Assembly: GCF_017312485.1 (NCBI RefSeq)
Contig: NZ_BMBA01000002.1
Location: forward strand, 608,208-672,207
Origin: Clostridium zeae
GTDB lineage: Bacteria; Bacillota; Clostridia; Clostridiales; Clostridiaceae
DNA length: 64,000 nucleotides
Reading direction: 5' to 3'
Shown here: in pieces, positions 1-9,659 of the stretch
How the letters are laid out: every line of letters begins with the position of its first letter
Position numbering within the stretch: the first letter of the stretch is position 1
The notes under the pieces: model-generated
Database searches by the model: none
The model's input: the letters and a program-made list of their open reading frames with translations, nothing else
What the model was told of the DNA's origin: nothing
Program-made: the position numbers and the translations under genes

Positions 1-99
1 AACATTGACAGGTTCTTTAAAAATTCCAAAAAGGATGAAAGTGAAAATCCCAAAAATTAAAATTGTAGCTATATATTTCAGATTATAAAGTTTCTTCAT
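1..99 (-). CDS. N-terminus of a membrane or secreted protein (cut by window edge)
   Basis: An open frame of 33 codons starts at the ATG complementary to 97-99, just after a GAGGGGGA ribosome-binding site at about 105-112, and runs off the left edge without a stop. The visible residues have a short basic start (MKKLYNLKY) followed by a hydrophobic segment of about 17 residues (IATILIFGIFTFILFGI). This fits a signal-anchor or uncleaved signal peptide, so the protein is probably membrane-anchored with an extracellular body. Too little is present to assign a family. Clostridial DHHW or acyltransferase-associated proteins begin in a similar way, but this is not evidence for that identity. Confidence 0.6.
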   Translation of the reverse strand, partial: MKKLYNLKYIATILIFGIFTFILFGIFKEPVNV

Positions 100-423
100 T
101 TCTTTCCCCCTCAATGATAACTTCTACTATACACTTTTATGCTTTAATATACATGCTTATTATATAATATATTACAAAATATGTATATTAAAATTATAAC
201 TTCTTATCAAAATATTACCAGTAATTATTTGCTGTGATTCTTTGTTGTTTTAGTATCAAATTATTCTAAATCCTTTCCTTTTAGCTTAATTTCAACACGG
301 TGCTTTAAACTTGCCAAATATATAAAGAACACTATTATTTTCTAGATATTCTGATTTTTTCTTCTTTAATGTAACTTTTTGTAGTAAAATAAGAATATAA
401 ACATATTTGAGGGAGATGATATC
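100..423. other. Intergenic region with IRep1 end fragment
   Basis: No gene was found between the divergent partial gene and the CBS protein. A fragment reading TTAATTTCAACACGGTGCTTTAA at about 285-308 matches the right-hand end and outer flank of the IRep1 repeat (compare 44795-44815). The CBS gene promoter should lie in 330-400, but no clear -35/-10 pair stands out in this AT-rich DNA. Confidence 0.4.
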
Positions 424-801
424 ATGAACATTGGTAATATATTAAAGAGTAATCCTATCACTCTAAAAGTAAACGATAACATAGATAAAGCTTTGAAACT
501 CATGGCTGAGTTTGGCTTGAATGGTATGCCAGTTGTAGATAATAACGATGTTTTAGTTGGAATGGTTGTTAAAGCAGATATATTTAGATTCATGGTAACC
601 CCAGGCCACTATGAAGATTGTCCAGTTGATTGGGTTATGTCTAAATCAATAATTTTAGCTCAAGCTAATGAAGATATTATTGTTGTAGCAAAACGTTTAA
701 GAAAAAACAATATTATTTCTATGCCAGTTGTAGAAAACGAAAAGCTAGTAGGAATTATAAGCATTGAAGATTTGTTAGATTATTATATCGGATTAGAATA
801 A
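424..801 (+). CDS. CBS-domain pair protein
   Basis: The 125-residue protein consists almost entirely of two CBS motifs. The first spans about residues 1-57 (DNIDKALKLMAEFGLNGMPVVDN) and the second about 70-125 (ARRL-type helix, then NNIISMPVVENEKLVGIISIEDLLDY). Two CBS motifs normally fold as one Bateman module that binds adenine nucleotides such as AMP, ATP or S-adenosylmethionine and acts as an energy or ligand sensor. No catalytic domain is fused, so it is a free-standing regulatory module whose partner is not evident from the neighbours. The ATG follows a GGGAG ribosome-binding site. The protein should be cytosolic. Family assignment is secure; cellular role is unknown. Confidence 0.9.
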   Translation: MNIGNILKSNPITLKVNDNIDKALKLMAEFGLNGMPVVDNNDVLVGMVVKADIFRFMVTPGHYEDCPVDWVMSKSIILAQANEDIIVVAKRLRKNNIISMPVVENEKLVGIISIEDLLDYYIGLE

Positions 802-807
802 AATTTA

Positions 808-882
808 GGCTATGTTTAAGAGAATTATTGAAATTAAGTGGTTATAGAGGAGATATTAGTAGTTTTATACCACTAAATATCT
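808..882 (+). repeat. IRep1 left-end fragment running into a hairpin (possible terminator)
   Basis: GGCTATGTTTAAGAG at 809-823 and ATTGAAATTAAGTGGTTAT at 828-846 match the outer flank and left terminal repeat of IRep1. The match then breaks off and is replaced by an imperfect inverted repeat (AGATATTAGTAG / CACTAAATATCT) followed by CTTTTTATT. It could end transcription of the CBS gene, but the stem is imperfect. Confidence 0.4.
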
Positions 883-906
883 TCTTTTTATTCTTATGTT
901 ATTTAT

Positions 907-1878
907 CTAATCCTCGTATAGCTTCTTTCCTCTATATTCCTTTGGTGTAACTCCATACTTTTCTTTAAATATCTTATAAAAATAAGTAGGATTCTCATAA
1001 CCTATTAAATCTATTATTTCAATGATAGAGTACTCAGTAAGCTTTAACAACTCTATTGCCTTACTTAGCTTTTTCTCTTGAAGAAGCCCTTTAAACGTCA
1101 TTTTTGTATGTTTTTTTATTAGTTTACTAAGTTTATAATGTGGTTGATTTAACTTTTTAGCAAGTTCAAATAAATTTGCATCTTTATAATATTTATCAAT
1201 ATATTTGAAACTTTGAATTATAAGCAGCTTATCATAATTATTGGCTGAATAAGTCTCTATATCCTTAGATCGCTTTACTAATTCAACTAAAAGTAATCCT
1301 ACTAATAATTTAATGGTTGCTTTACTCATTATAGAAGGTTCGTAAAGCTCTGTTATTATTTTTTCTGAAAGCTCTTGTATATAGCTTTTATCAGCTACTT
1401 TGAAATATAAATATTCTCCCTCACTATAATCCTTATATAAGGTAGTTAGTAAAAACTTACTTATTAGGTTTTCATCATCTAAAAGAGTTATTATATAATC
1501 AAAAAACTCCGGTTTAATTATAAAATTTATTATTATATCCTCTTCTCCAGAGGCTTCTATTTCATGTGTTATATACTGATTTAAAAAAATCAGTTCCCCT
1601 TGCTTTAAAGTAATTTTCTTTTCATCTATAGTTTGAGTTAGTTGTCCTGAATATACATAATTGAATTCTATATAATTGTGTTTATGTTTCGGAAAATTTA
1701 CAAATCTAGTATGTCTTCTTATATCAATTAATTCCCCTGTTTGTAGGAGCTTTTTGCTATCTACTATAAATTCACCATTATCAGTATATAAGCTTTTATT
1801 AACATTTTCTTCCCCACTTAATATTTTTTCTTCTTCCTCTGTTAATGCTATGAGTCTTTGATATATATCTTCTCTCAT
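907..1878 (-). CDS. AraC-family transcriptional regulator with cupin domain
   Basis: This 323-residue regulator has an N-terminal cupin-type ligand-binding half and a C-terminal double helix-turn-helix. The cupin half is seen at about residues 60-125 (HKHNYIEFNYVYSG, then LKQGELIFLNQYITHEI). The C-terminal 100 residues carry the AraC signature, ending in YENPTYFYKIFKEKYGVTPKEYRG. Such proteins usually bind a sugar or related small ligand and activate a neighbouring transport or catabolic operon. No sugar genes flank it: a CBS protein lies downstream and a zinc-ribbon gene diverges from it. Its target may therefore be outside the window. The start has an AGGAGG-like site (AGGACCT on the minus strand) just upstream. 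Family certain, ligand unknown. Confidence 0.9.
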   Translation of the reverse strand: MREDIYQRLIALTEEEEKILSGEENVNKSLYTDNGEFIVDSKKLLQTGELIDIRRHTRFVNFPKHKHNYIEFNYVYSGQLTQTIDEKKITLKQGELIFLNQYITHEIEASGEEDIIINFIIKPEFFDYIITLLDDENLISKFLLTTLYKDYSEGEYLYFKVADKSYIQELSEKIITELYEPSIMSKATIKLLVGLLLVELVKRSKDIETYSANNYDKLLIIQSFKYIDKYYKDANLFELAKKLNQPHYKLSKLIKKHTKMTFKGLLQEKKLSKAIELLKLTEYSIIEIIDLIGYENPTYFYKIFKEKYGVTPKEYRGKKLYED

Positions 1879-2188
1879 AGGTCCTCCTAAAAACTTTGTC
1901 TTAATTTAATCTTCAATTAATAATTTAATTATAGCACGCTTTAAAGACCTTCTCCTTAAATGCAGTAATTATTTTTTACGCTCTTTAAAGCAATGGTAAA
2001 AATCTAAAAAACAAATCTAGTACGAAGCATCACATATATAAATAAAGTACATTTTTACACTTTTCTTAGCTAAACATCTCCTTATTCTCCTAAAATCACT
2101 ATTTTAGCTTCACATAATGTATTTTTATGTTATAATTGTAAGGATTATGCCTAATTATAATAAATAACATTCTAAGGGGGAGTTTTTA
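1879..2188. other. Divergent intergenic region
   Basis: A 310-bp AT-rich gap lies between the divergent araC-type gene and the zinc-ribbon gene and must hold both promoters. A plausible -10 for the rightward gene is TATAAT at about 2133-2138. No operator-like palindrome, riboswitch or repeat was recognised. Confidence 0.35.
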
Positions 2189-2503
2189 ATGTTTTGTAGC
2201 AATTGTGGCAATGAAATAAATGATAATGCAGATGTTTGCATTCATTGTGGAGTTTCAGTGTCTAAAAAAAATAAGGACAATCCATCTCATCTTGCTGGAG
2301 CCGTTTCTTGTTGCTTTCCAATTGTAGGCTTGATTCTTTATTTCTTATGGAAAGATGACAAGCCAAAAAGCTCTAAGTTAGTTTGTCGTTGGATGATAGC
2401 TGGTATAGTACTTTGGATTCTATTCTACGTAGTTATGTTTTTACTTGGATTCATAGGGGCTATGTCTGATTCTAGTTACTCATCAATTACATATGTACTC
2501 TAA
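2189..2503 (+). CDS. Zinc-ribbon membrane protein
   Basis: The 104-residue protein starts with a double-zinc-ribbon type knuckle pair, CSNCG near residue 3 and CIHCG near residue 17. A linker follows, then two hydrophobic segments (about 33-50 and 66-92). This is the common zinc_ribbon_2 plus transmembrane layout of small Firmicute membrane proteins; the function is not known. The start follows an AAGGGGGA ribosome-binding site. Its last 11 bases overlap the next gene, so the two are translationally coupled and probably act together. Confidence 0.8.
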   Translation: MFCSNCGNEINDNADVCIHCGVSVSKKNKDNPSHLAGAVSCCFPIVGLILYFLWKDDKPKSSKLVCRWMIAGIVLWILFYVVMFLLGFIGAMSDSSYSSITYVL

Positions 2504-2873
2504 TTTAGAGAAACTTTTACACTATATGTTCTTATGCCACAGACGGCCAGATAGATCATTTTTTTATAAGGGGAAACAATTTCCTATTTGTGCTCGTTGT
2601 ACTGGTATACTAGCAGGATATTTTATAGGAATATTTTACTTATTTTTTATTCCAAATCGCAATCATCTTATCGAAATTTTATTTATGCTTCCATTGATTA
2701 TAGATGGCACTGTACAATATTTCGGAAAATGGGAAAGTACCAATATGCGAAGATTTTGTACAGGTATTTTAGCAGGTATCTCTACTGTATGTTTATTTAG
2801 CATAGCAGGAGCATATGGATACAATCATGGAAAACATGTGGCGGATATTCTTATAAAATTTTTGCAAAAATAA
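2493..2873 (+). CDS. DUF2085 family membrane protein
   Basis: This 126-residue protein matches the DUF2085 pattern: a CHRRPDRSF motif near the N-terminus, then a PICARCTGILAGYF motif at the start of the first membrane segment, then about three hydrophobic helices. The conserved Cys and His residues suggest metal or haem binding, but no biochemical role is established for the family. It overlaps the upstream zinc-ribbon gene by 11 bases in another frame, and a strong terminator follows immediately, so the two genes form a bicistron. An internal ATG at 2526, just before the CHRRPDR motif, is a possible alternative start. Confidence 0.85.
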   Translation: MYSNLEKLLHYMFLCHRRPDRSFFYKGKQFPICARCTGILAGYFIGIFYLFFIPNRNHLIEILFMLPLIIDGTVQYFGKWESTNMRRFCTGILAGISTVCLFSIAGAYGYNHGKHVADILIKFLQK

Positions 2874-2875
2874 AG

Positions 2876-2912
2876 GAAACCCACTTCTATTTTAACGGAG
2901 TGGGTTTCTTTT
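2876..2912 (+). terminator. Rho-independent terminator after the DUF2085 gene
   Basis: GAAACCCACT (2876-2885) pairs with AGTGGGTTTC (2899-2908), followed by TTTTAAT. The A-rich left flank means it could also work leftward, behind gltD. Confidence 0.85.
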
Positions 2913-3002
2913 AATAAATAATTATTTTATATAAAAAACTCAATATATTTAACTACTAACATTATATTTTATAAATATTAGTATTCAGTTACTTCAATAA
3001 TT

Positions 3003-4487
3003 CTAAACTAAAGTTGTATATCCTTCTAAGAACTTATCTACTTCTCTTGCACAAGCTCTTCCTTCATTTATAGCCCATACTACAAGACTTTGACCTCTTC
3101 TAACATCTCCACAAGCAAAAACTTTAGATAAATTAGTTTGGAACTTTCCGTACTGAGCATTTACGTTTGTTCTTGCATCAGTTTCTACCTCAAAGCTATC
3201 AGTTACATACTTCTCAGCACCTACAAATCCCATTGCAAGTAGTACCATATCTGCTTTCCATACCTTTTCACTGCCTTCAACTTCCTTTGGAACAAAAGCA
3301 CCATTTTCATTCTTTTCCCAGTTTACATTCACTGTCTTTACTGCAGTAAGATTGCCTTCTTCATCACCTATAAACTCTTTTACAGTGATTAAGAATTCTC
3401 TAGGATCTTTACCATTTAAATCAATGAATTCTTCTTGTCCGTAGTCAACCTTATGAATTCTTGGATATTGTGGCCATGGATTAGCTTCTGTTCTGTCTTC
3501 TGGCTGTTTTCCCATGATTTCGAATTGAACTAAGGAATTGCAGTTATGTCTTAGGCTTGTAGCAACACAGTCGGTTCCAGTGTCTCCTCCTCCTATTACA
3601 ATAACATCTTTTCCTTCTGCAGATATATAATTCTTATCCTCTAAGTTTGAATCTAAAAGACTCTTAGTAGTTGCTTTTAGAAAATCTACTGCGTAGTGTA
3701 TCCCCTTAAGTTCTCTTCCCTTCGCCTTTAAATCTCTAGGATTTGATGAACCACAAGCTAGAACTACTGAATCATATTTTTCTAGAAGCTCCTTAGAGTC
3801 AACATTAACTCCTACATTTGCGTTAGTTACAAAGTTTACGCCTTCTTCTTTCATGATATTTACTCTTCTATCAATTACAGCCTTATCCAGCTTCATGTTA
3901 GGGATACCATACATCAAAAGTCCCCCTACACGGTCATTTCTTTCATAAACGGAAACATTATATCCTCTTTTATTAAGCTGATCAGCACAAGCAAGTCCAG
4001 CAGGACCAGATCCTATTATTGCTACTTTTTTATCTAATCTTACCTTTGGAGGATTAGGCTTAATTAAGCCTTCCTCAAAAGCTCTCTCTATAATAGATCT
4101 TTCATTTTCTTTTATAGATATTGCTGGTCCATTAATTCCAGCAGTACATGCTGATTCACAAGGTGCTGGACAAACTCTTCCTGTAAACTCTGGGAAGTTA
4201 TTAGTCTTTAGAAGTCTTTCAATAGCCTTCTTCCAATTCCCTTTATATATTAAATCATTCCATTCAGGTATAAGATTATTAACAGGACATCCTGACACCA
4301 TTCCGTTTATCATTATTCCTGACTGACAGAATGGTATCCCACAGTCCATACATCTAGCACCTTGAACTTGTTGTTCCTCTTTGGAAAGAGGAGTTACAAA
4401 CTCGTTGTAATCTTTTAATCTTTCCTTTGGTTTTTTCTTAGCTGCAACTTTCCTATCATATTCTAAAAAACCTGTTGGCTTTCCCAT
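3003..4487 (-). CDS. gltD: Glutamate synthase small (beta) subunit
   Basis: The 494-residue protein is full length for GltD. An N-terminal iron-sulfur domain carries cysteines at 46, 49, 54, 67 and 106, 110, 114 (CMDCGIPFC, GCP, CPAPCESAC). An FAD Rossmann site, GSGPAG at 159-164, and an NADPH site around VIVIGGGDTG follow. It passes electrons from NAD(P)H through FAD and Fe-S clusters to the large subunit, which makes glutamate from glutamine and 2-oxoglutarate. It lies 17 bp downstream of gltB in the same operon, and its start follows an AGGAGGAGTATT-type site. The closely related NfnB-type protein at 33.6 kb lacks a gltB neighbour, so the two should not be confused. Confidence 0.95.
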   Translation of the reverse strand: MGKPTGFLEYDRKVAAKKKPKERLKDYNEFVTPLSKEEQQVQGARCMDCGIPFCQSGIMINGMVSGCPVNNLIPEWNDLIYKGNWKKAIERLLKTNNFPEFTGRVCPAPCESACTAGINGPAISIKENERSIIERAFEEGLIKPNPPKVRLDKKVAIIGSGPAGLACADQLNKRGYNVSVYERNDRVGGLLMYGIPNMKLDKAVIDRRVNIMKEEGVNFVTNANVGVNVDSKELLEKYDSVVLACGSSNPRDLKAKGRELKGIHYAVDFLKATTKSLLDSNLEDKNYISAEGKDVIVIGGGDTGTDCVATSLRHNCNSLVQFEIMGKQPEDRTEANPWPQYPRIHKVDYGQEEFIDLNGKDPREFLITVKEFIGDEEGNLTAVKTVNVNWEKNENGAFVPKEVEGSEKVWKADMVLLAMGFVGAEKYVTDSFEVETDARTNVNAQYGKFQTNLSKVFACGDVRRGQSLVVWAINEGRACAREVDKFLEGYTTLV

Positions 4488-4504
4488 AATACTCCTCCTC
4501 TTTC

Positions 4505-7500
4505 CTACTTTCTTACTCCTTTTATTACATCAAAGGCCATTCTTTCTGCATCTTCTTTTGAAGCTCCTGAAGCCACATATTCTTTAATTAAGGTAGTTAT
4601 ATTCTTATAGTCCTTAGGCATTACCTTAATAAAGCCTTTCTTATATTCTTCAAAGTTTGAAGCTATCTTCTTTGCTTCAGCTGAAGCAGTATATTTCTCA
4701 TGCTCTTCTAGAAGCGAAAGTAAATCTTTTTCATCTGATGAATCTAACTCTTCTATATGAACCATGCTTTCATTTATATTTTTTCTCTTTGTTCCTTCAG
4801 AATCAAGAATATAAACTACTCCTCCTGACATACCAGCTGCAAAGTTTCTTCCTACTGGACCCAGTATAACAACAGTTCCGCCTGTCATATATTCGCAACC
4901 ATGATCACCAACACCTTCAACCACTGCCGTAGCTCCAGAGTTTCTAACTCCAAATCTCTCTCCAGCAACCCCTCTTATGAAGGCCTTACCACTTGTAGCT
5001 CCATATAAAGCTACGTTACCAATCAATATATTTTCAGTAGGGTTAAGAGTTACAGTGTCTGGCTCATATACTATGATTTTACCTCCTGAAAGTCCTTTTC
5101 CTATATAGTCATTAGCATCACCTTCAAGCTCTAATGTAAGTCCGTTAGGTATAAATGCTCCAAAACTTTGTCCTCCTGCACCTTTTGTTTTTACCCAAAT
5201 AGTGTCTTCTGGAAGTCCTTTTTCTCCATATCTTTTAGTTATTTCACTTCCTAATATTGTTCCAAATACTCTATCAGTGTTACCTACATTAACTTCTAAC
5301 TTAACATTGGACTTACCTTCAAGAGCATCTAAAGAGTTTGGTACTAATACCTTTGAATCTAAAACATTGTATAGCTTATGGTCGTAGCTTGCTTGATATT
5401 TATAGATCCTGTCGTGTGGAACTTCTGGATTGAATAGTAATCTTGATAAATCTACTTTCTTAGCTTTCCATCCACCAATAGATCTTTGTACTAACTTATC
5501 AGTACGTCCAATCATTTCGTCTATAGTTCTGAAGCCAAGTCTCGCCATGTATTCTCTTAGTTCTTCAGCTATAAAGTGCATGAAGTTTATAACATGTTCT
5601 GGCTTTCCCTTAAATCTCTTTCTTAGTTCTTCATTTTGTGTTGCTATTCCAACAGGACAAGTATCAAGATTACATACTCTCATCATCACACAACCCATAA
5701 CCACTAGTGGTGCTGTTGCAAACCCAAACTCTTCTGCTCCTAGAAGTGCTGCGATAGCAACGTCTTTACCTGACATAAGCTTACCGTCTGTTTCTATTAC
5801 TACTCTTTCTCTTAAGCCATTTAAGATTAGAGTTTGATGAACTTCAGCAAGACCAAGTTCCCAAGGTAACCCTGCATGTTTTATAGAAGTTCTTGGTGAT
5901 GCTCCTGTGCCTCCATCATATCCACTTATTAGAATTACATCAGCTCCACCCTTTGCAACACCAGCTGCAACTGTACCAACTCCAGCCTCAGAAACTAGCT
6001 TTACACTTACTCTAGCTCTTGAGTTTACATTCTTAAGATCATATATTAACTCCGCCAAATCTTCAATAGAATATATATCATGATGTGGTGGTGGTGATAT
6101 TAAACCAACTCCAGTAGTTGAGTGTCTTGCCTTAGCTACCCATGGATAAACCTTAGTTGCTGGAAGCTGTCCACCTTCTCCTGGTTTTGCACCTTGTGCC
6201 ATCTTTATCTGTATTTCTTTTGCATCGACTAGGTATTCTGAAGTAACTCCAAATCTACCTGATGCTATTTGTTTTATTGCAGAAGATCTTAAATCTCCAT
6301 TTTCATCAACAACAAATCTTTCTCTTTCTTCTCCACCTTCACCAGTATTTGATCTTCCACCAATTCTGTTCATTGCTATAGCTAAACATTCATGAGCTTC
6401 CTTACTGATTGAACCGTAAGACATAGCTCCTGTTTTAAATCTCTTAACTATGGATTCAACTGATTCAACTTCATCTATAGAGATACTTTCGTTATCTAAA
6501 TTTAAATCTAATAAGCTTCTTAGCGTTAAGTTATTTTTTTCATTGCTAACTAAAGAAGTATATTCTTTAAATTCTTTATAATTGCCAGTCTTACATGCAT
6601 TTTGAAGTTTATGAATTGTAAGAGGATTATATAAATGTTCTTCTTTATTACTTCTAAACTTATGAGCACCTTCAGAATCAAGAGTAAAATCTATAAGTCT
6701 TGCATCAAAACCTTGTGTATGTCTTATTACAGCTTCTTTCTCAATATCTAGAAGATCAATTCCTTCTATTCTAGATGGTGTCAATGCAAAATATTTGTCT
6801 ACTACTTCCTTTGATATTCCAATAGCTTCAAAAATTTGAGCTCCGTTGTAGGATTGTATTGTTGAAATTCCCATCTTAGAAATTACTTTAACAATTCCTT
6901 TTAAAGCACCCTTATTGTAGTTATAAACTGCCTTATCAAAGCTTAAATCCACAGTACCTTCTTCAACTAAAGTTCTAATTGATTCATATGCCATATAAGG
7001 ATTTATGGCATTAGCACCGAAACCTAAAAGTAGCGCAAAATGATGAATTTCTCTAGGTTCTCCAGATTCTACAACTATACTAACCTTAGTTCTCTTTGCT
7101 TCATCAACTAGATGATGGTGTAATGCTGAAACAGCAAGTAAAGTCGGAATTGGCACATTATTTTCATCAACAGTTTTGTCTGAAAGAACTATAATTGAAG
7201 TTCCATCTTCTATAGCTTCATCAGCTTTTATTAGTATACTTTCTAAAGCCTTTTCAAGATTTCCTTCTTCTTCGCTCTTATTGAATACTGTTGGTATAAC
7301 AACATTCTTAAAGCCTTTATTTTCAATGGATAATACCTTATTAAAATCTTTATTTGATAATATAGGATTATCTAACTTCACTCTCCTACAGTTATCCTCA
7401 CCTTCAGAAAGTATATTTGACTCTGCACCTAGATACACTCTCATAGAAGTTACTATCTCTTCTCTTATTGCATCTATAGGTGGATTAGTAACCTGAGCAA

Positions 7501-9040
7501 ATAATTGTTTGAAATAATTATATAATAACTGTGGTCTATCACTTAAAACTGCAAGTGGTGTATCAACTCCCATAGATACTAGTGGATCATCTGCATTTAC
7601 ACACATAGGAGTTATTGTAGATGTAACATCTTCATAAGTGTATCCAAAAGCCTTTTGTAATCTAACTAATTTAGCTTCCTCTAATTTCTCTTCAGATACA
7701 GTAACTTCTGGTATTTCTCTAAGCTTCAGCAAATTATCCTTAACCCAAGTTCCATATGGTTTTAAAGTAGAATAATTTTTCTTTAAATCATTGTCATCTA
7801 TAAGCTCACCATTAACTGTATCAACAAGAAGCATTCTACCTGGTGTAAGTCTGCCCTTATACTTTACATTTTCACTTTCAACATTCATAACTCCAACTTC
7901 AGATGATAGGATTAGGTAATCATCTTTAGTTACATAATATCTTGAAGGTCTGAGACCATTTCTATCTAAAGTTGCTCCTAGTATATCTCCATCAGTAAAT
8001 GCTATTGCAGCAGGTCCATCCCAAGGTTCCATCATTGTTGAATTATATTCATAGAAGGATTTCTTATCTTTATCCATTTCATGATTCTTGCTCCAAGGCT
8101 CTGGTATAAGCATCATCATTATGTGAGGAAGAGTTCTTCCATTCATATATAGAAACTCTATTGTGTTATCAAGCATTGAAGAATCTGAACCATTTTTATT
8201 GATTACTGGAAGGACTTTATTTAGTTCATTTCCAAATATATCTGACTTAAGTTCTGATTCTCTTGCGTTCATCCAATTTACATTACCTCTAATAGTGTTA
8301 ATTTCACCATTATGAATGATGTATCTATTAGGATGTGCTCTCTCCCAGCTTGGGAAAGTGTTTGTACTAAATCTAGAGTGAACAAGAGCTATAGCTGTAT
8401 CCATCAATTCATTTTGTAAATCCGGATAAAATTTTTCTACCTGAACTGCCGTAAGCATTCCCTTGTAAACTAAAGTTTTTGAGGAAAGACTAGCAACATA
8501 TGCCTCTACTGCTTCTTTTTCAAATAATCTTCTAATTACATAAAGTTCTCTTTCAAAAGTCTTTGAATCGAAGTTATCACTATTTGAAGCAACAAAGCCC
8601 TGCATTATAAAAGGCATTGCTTCTCTAGATGCGTCTCCTAAATCCTCTGGATTAACAGGAACTTCTCTCCATCCCAAAAAGCAATGCCCTTCATTAAGAA
8701 CAATATTTTCAAAAAGCGCCTTTGCTTTTTCTCTCTTTTCTTTATTTTTTGATAAGAAGAACATTCCTACACCGTAGTGTCCTTCCTTTGGTAATTCAAA
8801 CTCACATACTCTTGTAAAGAAATTGTGCGATACTTGAATCAATATTCCTGCTCCATCTCCTACATTAGGATCAGCACCAGCGCCCCCTCTGTGCTCTAAC
8901 TTAACAAGAATATCTAAGGCATCCTTTACGATAGCATGGTTCTTTTTGCCTTTAATATGTGCGATTGCCCCAATACCACAGGCATCTTTTTCAAAACTTG
9001 GATCATACATCCCTTGCTCTTTCGGAAAGTTACAAAACAT
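4505..9040 (-). CDS. gltB: Glutamate synthase large (alpha) subunit
   Basis: At 1511 residues this is a complete GltB. The N-terminal class II glutaminase starts after a short propeptide: Cys21 in DACGIGAIAHIKG is the expected nucleophile once the first 20 residues are removed. The central and FMN-binding synthase domains follow (GAMSYGSISKEAHE, PGEGGQLPATKVYPW, SPPPHHDIYSIEDL). The 3Fe-4S cysteines lie in CVMMRVCNLDTCPVG, and the C-terminal beta-helix is glycine-rich. It hydrolyses glutamine and channels ammonia to 2-oxoglutarate. It is the first gene of the gltBD operon, behind a 0.6-kb AT-rich upstream region. Confidence 0.96.
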   Translation of the reverse strand: MFCNFPKEQGMYDPSFEKDACGIGAIAHIKGKKNHAIVKDALDILVKLEHRGGAGADPNVGDGAGILIQVSHNFFTRVCEFELPKEGHYGVGMFFLSKNKEKREKAKALFENIVLNEGHCFLGWREVPVNPEDLGDASREAMPFIMQGFVASNSDNFDSKTFERELYVIRRLFEKEAVEAYVASLSSKTLVYKGMLTAVQVEKFYPDLQNELMDTAIALVHSRFSTNTFPSWERAHPNRYIIHNGEINTIRGNVNWMNARESELKSDIFGNELNKVLPVINKNGSDSSMLDNTIEFLYMNGRTLPHIMMMLIPEPWSKNHEMDKDKKSFYEYNSTMMEPWDGPAAIAFTDGDILGATLDRNGLRPSRYYVTKDDYLILSSEVGVMNVESENVKYKGRLTPGRMLLVDTVNGELIDDNDLKKNYSTLKPYGTWVKDNLLKLREIPEVTVSEEKLEEAKLVRLQKAFGYTYEDVTSTITPMCVNADDPLVSMGVDTPLAVLSDRPQLLYNYFKQLFAQVTNPPIDAIREEIVTSMRVYLGAESNILSEGEDNCRRVKLDNPILSNKDFNKVLSIENKGFKNVVIPTVFNKSEEEGNLEKALESILIKADEAIEDGTSIIVLSDKTVDENNVPIPTLLAVSALHHHLVDEAKRTKVSIVVESGEPREIHHFALLLGFGANAINPYMAYESIRTLVEEGTVDLSFDKAVYNYNKGALKGIVKVISKMGISTIQSYNGAQIFEAIGISKEVVDKYFALTPSRIEGIDLLDIEKEAVIRHTQGFDARLIDFTLDSEGAHKFRSNKEEHLYNPLTIHKLQNACKTGNYKEFKEYTSLVSNEKNNLTLRSLLDLNLDNESISIDEVESVESIVKRFKTGAMSYGSISKEAHECLAIAMNRIGGRSNTGEGGEERERFVVDENGDLRSSAIKQIASGRFGVTSEYLVDAKEIQIKMAQGAKPGEGGQLPATKVYPWVAKARHSTTGVGLISPPPHHDIYSIEDLAELIYDLKNVNSRARVSVKLVSEAGVGTVAAGVAKGGADVILISGYDGGTGASPRTSIKHAGLPWELGLAEVHQTLILNGLRERVVIETDGKLMSGKDVAIAALLGAEEFGFATAPLVVMGCVMMRVCNLDTCPVGIATQNEELRKRFKGKPEHVINFMHFIAEELREYMARLGFRTIDEMIGRTDKLVQRSIGGWKAKKVDLSRLLFNPEVPHDRIYKYQASYDHKLYNVLDSKVLVPNSLDALEGKSNVKLEVNVGNTDRVFGTILGSEITKRYGEKGLPEDTIWVKTKGAGGQSFGAFIPNGLTLELEGDANDYIGKGLSGGKIIVYEPDTVTLNPTENILIGNVALYGATSGKAFIRGVAGERFGVRNSGATAVVEGVGDHGCEYMTGGTVVILGPVGRNFAAGMSGGVVYILDSEGTKRKNINESMVHIEELDSSDEKDLLSLLEEHEKYTASAEAKKIASNFEEYKKGFIKVMPKDYKNITTLIKEYVASGASKEDAERMAFDVIKGVRK

Positions 9041-9659
9041 AGCCAGTCCCCCTTTAATATTACTTTTGCTATATTAGATAAAATTGCTACATTTACTCAA
9101 TAAACAATTCTTAATTCTATCATTTAAGTATTTTTATATCTCATAAATATATAATTTTTATTTCAATACAACATATCTCTTATATTATTTTTTATTATGG
9201 TAAATTTAATATACCATATGATTCATTTAAAGATGTAAAAAAATTTATATTGTGAAATAATAATATCACTAAAGTGTCAAAAAAATCAATATAATAATTA
9301 AATTTTATAAGAAAATATTAAAATTATGCAATAAAATCATAAACAAACTTCACTTTTATTACAATATACGTAATTCAACTCCTTTTGATACTAAAAACTG
9401 TAAATTGCAATTTTGCTTACCAATACTTTCAAAATCAAGTTAATAAATTATTTCAAAACATGAAAACCATTTCTAGTGATGTACTACTTCTATAAGAAAT
9501 ATATTTTAAAATTCTCTCACAAAATTGTAAATCCACGAAACTATTTAGCCCTTTAAATTGAAATATTCAAAAGTTACAATTATAGATTAGTTTATATGAA
9601 TATATATCTATGATAAAATGATATATAAATATTTATTAACACTTCACGAGGTGATATAT
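9041..9659. other. Long AT-rich divergent intergenic region (gltB / crp-fnr)
   Basis: About 620 bp separate the divergent gltB and Crp/Fnr genes. I looked for a glutamine riboswitch, T-box leader and operators and could identify none. The sequence is extremely AT-rich with short runs such as GGTAAATTTAATATACC (9199-9215, an imperfect palindrome), and promoter calls would be guesswork. It must contain the gltB promoter on the minus strand and the regulator promoter on the plus strand. Confidence 0.4.

Noticed and set aside
5430..5837. Plus-strand open frame of 135 codons inside gltB
   Set aside because: It is antisense to a conserved, full-length gltB, has no ribosome-binding site and encodes a Ser/Leu-rich sequence typical of the complement of coding DNA.
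9041..9659. Riboswitch or T-box leader upstream of gltB
   Set aside because: No conserved glutamine-riboswitch or T-box sequence and no terminator-like stem could be found in this region.
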